Source of the DNA: Symsagittifera roscoffensis
Lineage: Eukaryota; Xenacoelomorpha; Acoela; Convolutidae
Reading direction: 5' to 3'
NCBI RefSeq assembly: GCF_963678635.1
Contig: NC_087069.1
Span: forward strand, 46,954,276 to 47,018,275
Length of the DNA stretch: 64,000 bases
Part shown: in pieces, positions 60,169-64,000 of the stretch
Layout: every line of letters starts with the position of its first letter
Position numbering within the stretch: the stretch's first letter is position 1
Notes under the pieces: model-generated
The model's input: only the letters and a program-made list of their open reading frames with translations
Databases searched by the model: none
What the model was told of the DNA's origin: nothing
Program-made: the position numbers and the translations under genes

Positions 60169-61106
60169 ATTTTTCAACTGATTTGAAGCACGATTTGAGC
60201 CGTTTGAGCTGTCGTATTTTAGACAATTGCGCGCAAAATCTGACTTCAAAATAAACCGTTTGAGCGGTTTTTCTAGATAAGCCGCTCAAAAACTGCTTAA
60301 AACTTGCGCGGATTTTGAGCGGTTATTTTAGATAAACCGCTCAAAAACCGCTCAAACTGCTCCGTATGACGCAAAATTTGAGCGTAGTTGTCTAAAAAAC
60401 CGCCCAAATCGCTTAAGTTTTGCCTAAAAAGAGGCGAAAAACCTCAACTCGGGAAGACAGCGGGCCTGGAAGATTCCCTAACAAAACTGTCAAGGAATTT
60501 TTTTAACAATGGAAAATTTTAAATAATTTTCAGCGGACTGAGAAAAAACTTGAGGGTGAGCAATCGCATGCAGCCCTCATATATACATACTTATATATAT
60601 ATACATACATACAATTATACATACACATACATCCATATTTTCTAGTGCTCAATTTGCTCGTATATTTGAAAAAAGGTCGAGCATTTAATTTGTGGTCTAG
60701 ACCTTCGAAAAATCTTTTGCTTGAGTCGAGTATGGTCGAGCACACTTTTTGTAGTCGGGACTGCAGAAAACTATTTTGCTTGGGTCGAGTACCTTCGACC
60801 ATTTTTTTAAAGTTGAAGTAGGAACTTCAACTGCTTCTTAGAGTCACAATGCGTTTTCTGGCCCGTTTTGATGGCTTTACTTGCTTTTTTAAACCGCTCA
60901 AAAACCGCTCAAATCTTGCGTGAAAAACCGTTCAAAAACCGCCGCAAGAAAAGAGCGGCTTTTTAGCTGTTTTTAAAGCAAGTTTTGAGCGATTTGATTG
61001 GATTTTCCAAAAAAAAAACACCCAAACCGCTCAAATCTTGCAGGAAAGCCGCTTAAACCGTTCAAATCTTGAGCCGTTTTTGAGCGTAATCTCGACCCGG
61101 GAGGCT
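60169..61106. repeat. Field of CCGCTCAAA / TTTGAGCGG words with a TATATACATACA microsatellite
   Basis: More than a dozen forward and inverted copies of CCGCTCAAA with variants, in two blocks (60190-60420 and 60895-61085). Between them lie a microsatellite (about 60578-60632) and a 200-bp repeat-bearing stretch (GGTCGAGCA, GTCGAGTA, GACCTTCGA words). No coding; the 90-codon minus-strand frame at 60530-60802 reads through the microsatellite. Confidence 0.65.
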
Positions 61107-61124
61107 AAAACATCCAATTTGCAG

Positions 61125-61310
61125 AAATTGGTGTGATTTTAGATTCATCCCTGTTCGATAAACGAGGCAGAAGTAGCTGCAATCATGACCCAGATTGTGA
61201 ACATTATGAGCACTGCGTGAACGGTAAATGCACCAGAAGATCATGCGGACAAGGATATGATGACACCTGCCCGAAACTATCGATATGCACTTTTGGAATA
61301 TGTTATGGAT
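61125..61310 (+). CDS. Cysteine-rich exon of a probable secreted protein
   Basis: An internal exon of 186 bp, phase 1 at both ends, between CATCCAATTTGCAG and a perfect donor GTGAGT. It encodes about 62 residues, including RSSCNHDPDCEHYEHCVNGK, CTRRSCGQGYDDTCPKLSIC and TFGICYGC. The DxDC...C-x-NGKC pattern with ten cysteines is typical of EB-like or other small disulfide-rich extracellular modules of invertebrates. A symmetrical 1-1 exon is what exon shuffling of extracellular modules uses. An alternative AG at 61141-61142 gives the same frame with five codons fewer. No partner exon was identified in the window. If the intron is not removed, a TAA follows two codons later. Confidence 0.65.
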
Positions 61311-61346
61311 GTGAGTAAATTCAAAAAGTTCAATCAAAATTTTTTA

Positions 61347-61471
61347 ATCCCGGGTTGATATAAAAGGCTAATAATACAATTCTTATACACTTTCCCATTA
61401 CATTAAACCAAAAACAAAATTAATGGACTTGAATGACCATCATTTTTGGTAAATGGACCTCAACCTGGAGG
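61347..61471. mobile_element. CCCGGGTTGACC family, 0.12-kb relic
   Basis: Left CCCGGGTTGATATAAAAGGC then TAATAATACAATTC; right TAAATGGACCTCAACCTGG. Terminal motifs are those of the family in eroded form. It lies in the intron after the cysteine-rich exon. Confidence 0.55.
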
Positions 61472-61742
61472 ATTACCTTATTTTAATTCTATTATTCCGT
61501 CTTCAACGCAGTCCCAAAAAACAACAAATAACAAATGCCCGATAAAAAGCCAAATGCGTTGTTTTTTTTCTTAGGTATGAATAACATATTTGTTCACAGT
61601 AGTCATGATCAAAGCTATCACAGTTGTTTTTGGCTAGTTTTTCTCGAAAAAATGTATGAAAAACTGTGAGAACAACGCAATTTAAAATGATGCCATTTTT
61701 TTCGATCAAATTCAAAATGCTGTTTTTCCGATCGAATTAAAA

Positions 61743-61910
61743 GAAACAAAGGATCAATTGAGCAATCTCCCTCCACCCCCCCCCCCCCCCAAATGACCAA
61801 TTGAGTGTCCCCCCCCCCCACCAAAAACGATTAAACTCTACAAAAGGTGTCAGCAAACGCAAGTAGATGGATGGGGGGGGGGGGAGATTGCTCAATTGAT
61901 CCGAAACAAA
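61743..61910. mobile_element. 152-bp hAT-like MITE with 8-bp target-site duplication
   Basis: The element 61751-61902 has inverted ends GGATCAATTGAGCAATCTCC and internal C and G runs next to them. It is flanked by identical GAAACAAA (61743-61750 and 61903-61910). An 8-bp duplication places it with hAT-type elements. A second inner C-run block with GACCAATTGAGTGTCC (about 61794-61820) looks like a partial internal copy of the end. Confidence 0.88.
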
Positions 61911-62434
61911 TAAGGTACAGTGACGTATTATCACAAACAACTGCAAGCTTCCAACAATCTAAAACTTTTAACTGTCATCTTTAACATAGAAAAAATCATT
62001 AACACCTCACTTTATTGGGTCTATTGTAGGGTCACCTATCTATCGGTGATAAGCTAGGAAATTCTTCAGTTTCCTCGTGATACGCCATTTTAAAATATTT
62101 CAAAATTTCGATGACATTTTTCCTCTCGTAATTTGGACCTTATATGAAATTTTATTAAAATCAAAATCTATTTGAAGTTAAATTGTGATTTTTTTAGTTT
62201 TCCTTTGACTAAGTTTTGACAAATTTGTTTTCATTATAAATGCTAAACTGATACGAAATTGAACTATTAGCCCTTTGAGCTAGTTCAAACACATTTCATC
62301 GGCAAAATTACCCTGGTAAAAGTATTCGTTACACCACAAAATTGATCTTTGTGCAACGAGGTGAGAGTGAGCATAATACTGGAAAAATAATCATAAACTA
62401 ATGTGATAATGTCAAAAAATTTTAAAATTTAGAG
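61911..62434. other. Intergenic, no gene seen
   Basis: AT-rich, no repeat partner, no splice-bounded open frame recognised. Confidence 0.35.
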
Positions 62435-62591
62435 ACTGATCTTAAATCAGGGCAAATTCTGATCTTAAATCAGGGCAAATAAGACAAGACTGATCTTAAA
62501 TCAGTCTTGTCAGACTGATCTTAAATCAGTATTTGCCCTGATCTTAAATCAGGGCAAATAAGACAAGACTGATCTTAAATCAGGGCAAATT
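62435..62591. repeat. Array of CTGATCTTAAATCAG palindromes
   Basis: Seven occurrences of the near-palindrome CTGATCTTAAATCAG in 157 bp. They are joined by GGGCAAAT, AAGACAAGA or TCTTGTCAGA, so that larger blocks (GGGCAAATAAGACAAGA then CTGATC...) also recur and partly invert around CAGTCTTGTCAGACTG. The whole can fold on itself. No flanking duplication identified. Confidence 0.8.
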
Positions 62592-62926
62592 CGAAATGTG
62601 CCGTCTGCCCCTTCGCAATAAGAAATAGGAATGATTTCTTCCAAAACTTTGTGTCTTCTTTTAGCCAACCGACGCTATGTAAAAAAAATTGTGTTAGGTA
62701 AGTGTTGTGATTGAATCTTATTTTGCATTTATTGCAAACCTTATTTACCTTAATTATATTTAGATAACAGGTCACTCTTATATGACCTTCACTGGCCATT
62801 CTCTCCGGCGGAGAGAATGATCTCTCATTGTTTTTTAATGTTTTAACTTACCGACTAATCACTTGAATTCTTTATTCTTTTATTAGTTTTAACTAAGAAT
62901 TAGCTACAACAAAGTAATATTTTATC
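62592..62926. other. 5' flank or leader of the gag remnant
   Basis: AT-rich leader. A short GC dyad CATTCTCTCCGGCGGAGAGAATG lies at 62797-62819 (longest arm 11 bp). No primer-binding site or LTR end could be assigned with confidence. Confidence 0.35.
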
Positions 62927-64000
62927 ATGGCGCTGTCAAATAACATATCTAACGTGAGAGGAGTACCTTGATTTTGGCAAAACCATACTGTAGATCCCCC
63001 ATTCCCTGGGAAAATTGGAGCGATCTGTTTCACTTAGCTATAAATGCTAAAGTGAATATAGACATAGAAAACTTACTAAATCCTTTGGAGAGACATCACC
63101 CTCAACCTCCAAATTTGGAAAATCCGATGGACGGTGAAACATATAACCAAAGACAGTCGAGAATGGAGAGAAACGTCCAAGAACAAAGTCGATATGACGA
63201 AGAGGAACCAGCCACCATTAAATCTGAAACCAAGAAATTCAATGGAATGCGACTAGAAGAAGCAGATAAAAAATTAAGATCAGTCCTATAACTAGCATTG
63301 GGAAACGAAGGAAAAAGGATTTTCGGACAAAAATTTACCTTGGTGAAAACCTTACAAATCTCGTTTTAAAGAATTTTAGGGCTTCCTAGCGATCGCTTTC
63401 GTAAGAAAGACAAACGTCACATTTGAACGACATAAACTGCTAAACCGAAAACATTGGGATAGAGAATCGCTGGAACAATTTTGGAGTGCCTTAGCAGAAA
63501 TGGCTAAAAATGCGACATATCGGCAGGAGAAGAAGAGTGGATACGAGACATTTTCATAAACAACATGAAAAACTACGACATCCAAAGAAAACTGCTAACA
63601 GAAACTCTTCCCCCAGAGAAGCACTAAACGTAGCACTCATAGATAAAAAGGTAATTTTAAATCACCTAAAACTAACAAACAATTTTAAATCCAACGGATC
63701 ATCCGTACGTAAATCACACAGCCACTTTAACGTTAAAAGAGAGCCAACACTCAATATTGAAAAAAGCGACAACTGTATGAAGTGCGGCGGAGTCTTCTCA
63801 AAAGGCCACTTAGCAGTTTGCCCAGCAAAAGTCACTACCTGTACTTCTTGTAAATATAAAGTTCATTTTACCAGACTTTGTACATCTCGCCGTAAAAATG
63901 TAAACATTGTAAGTAGTCAAATTGTAGATAATACAGATTTTAATCCGTCGGATATTACGGATGTAAATACAGACCATGTAGATAGAGAATGTTGTGGCGT
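62927..64000 (+). pseudogene. Ty3/gypsy-type gag remnant with two zinc knuckles, cut by window end
   Basis: It starts with an ATG at 62927, but the frame shifts after 14 codons. The next frame holds PIPWENWSDLFHLAINAKVN (the W-x-x-W/L-F opening of invertebrate gypsy Gags) and ends at an in-frame TAA near 63290, just before LALGNEGKRIF. Further frames carry NVTFERHKLLNRK, ESLEQFWSALAEMAKNA and WIRDIFINNMKNYDIQRKLL, with another break near 63630. From about 63765 two zinc knuckles follow: C-x2-C-x7-H-x3-C and C-x2-C-x4-H-x4-C (CTSCKYKVHFTRLC). The frame after the knuckles is open to the window end, where the protease should follow. It is a mobile-element gene inactivated by one stop and several frameshifts. 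Confidence 0.85.

Overview
The window looks like AT-rich nuclear DNA of an invertebrate animal. Coding is split into short exons with GT/AG splice sites, introns are long, almost no long open frames exist, and mobile-element debris is abundant. I cannot name the species. There is one 200-base assembly gap (49116-49315).

Region by region. 1-8182: an array of one repeat family whose copies end in a GC-rich hairpin and then CTAG; two are full 2.2-kb tandem units. 8183-16184: intergenic DNA with a hAT transposon with clear target-site duplication (10081-12056, broken transposase), a smaller hAT-like element, possible exons, and an odd GC-richer block (13.4-15.7 kb). 16185-36638, minus strand: the one host gene I can assemble, a NIMA-related (NEK) kinase-like gene of nine proposed exons whose phases all agree (about 573 residues). 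Its catalytic HRD motif reads HLN, so it is probably a pseudokinase. Its introns hold a fold-back element built of 12-bp palindromes, a tRNA-like sequence, and a 2.7-kb sequence present twice, nearly identical, around a 209-bp satellite. 36.6-50.4 kb: intergenic DNA with a family of inverted-repeat elements starting CCCGGGTTGACC, C/G-run-capped elements, a fragment resembling a Polinton-type DNA polymerase, and AT palindrome clusters.

50.4-60 kb, minus strand: a decayed Ty3/gypsy-like retroelement region, with an integrase remnant at 59.3-59.95 kb followed by two tandem 2.5-3-kb copies and long serine/proline-rich open frames of unknown role. 60.1-61.1 kb: a field of CCGCTCAAA-type repeats. 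61125-61310, plus strand: one cysteine-rich exon of a probable secreted protein. 61.3-62.6 kb: small inverted-repeat elements and a palindrome array. 62927-64000, plus strand: a broken Ty3/gypsy gag with two zinc knuckles, running off the end.

Most other open frames in this AT-rich DNA are chance frames. All family calls rest on motif recognition by eye; no searches were run.
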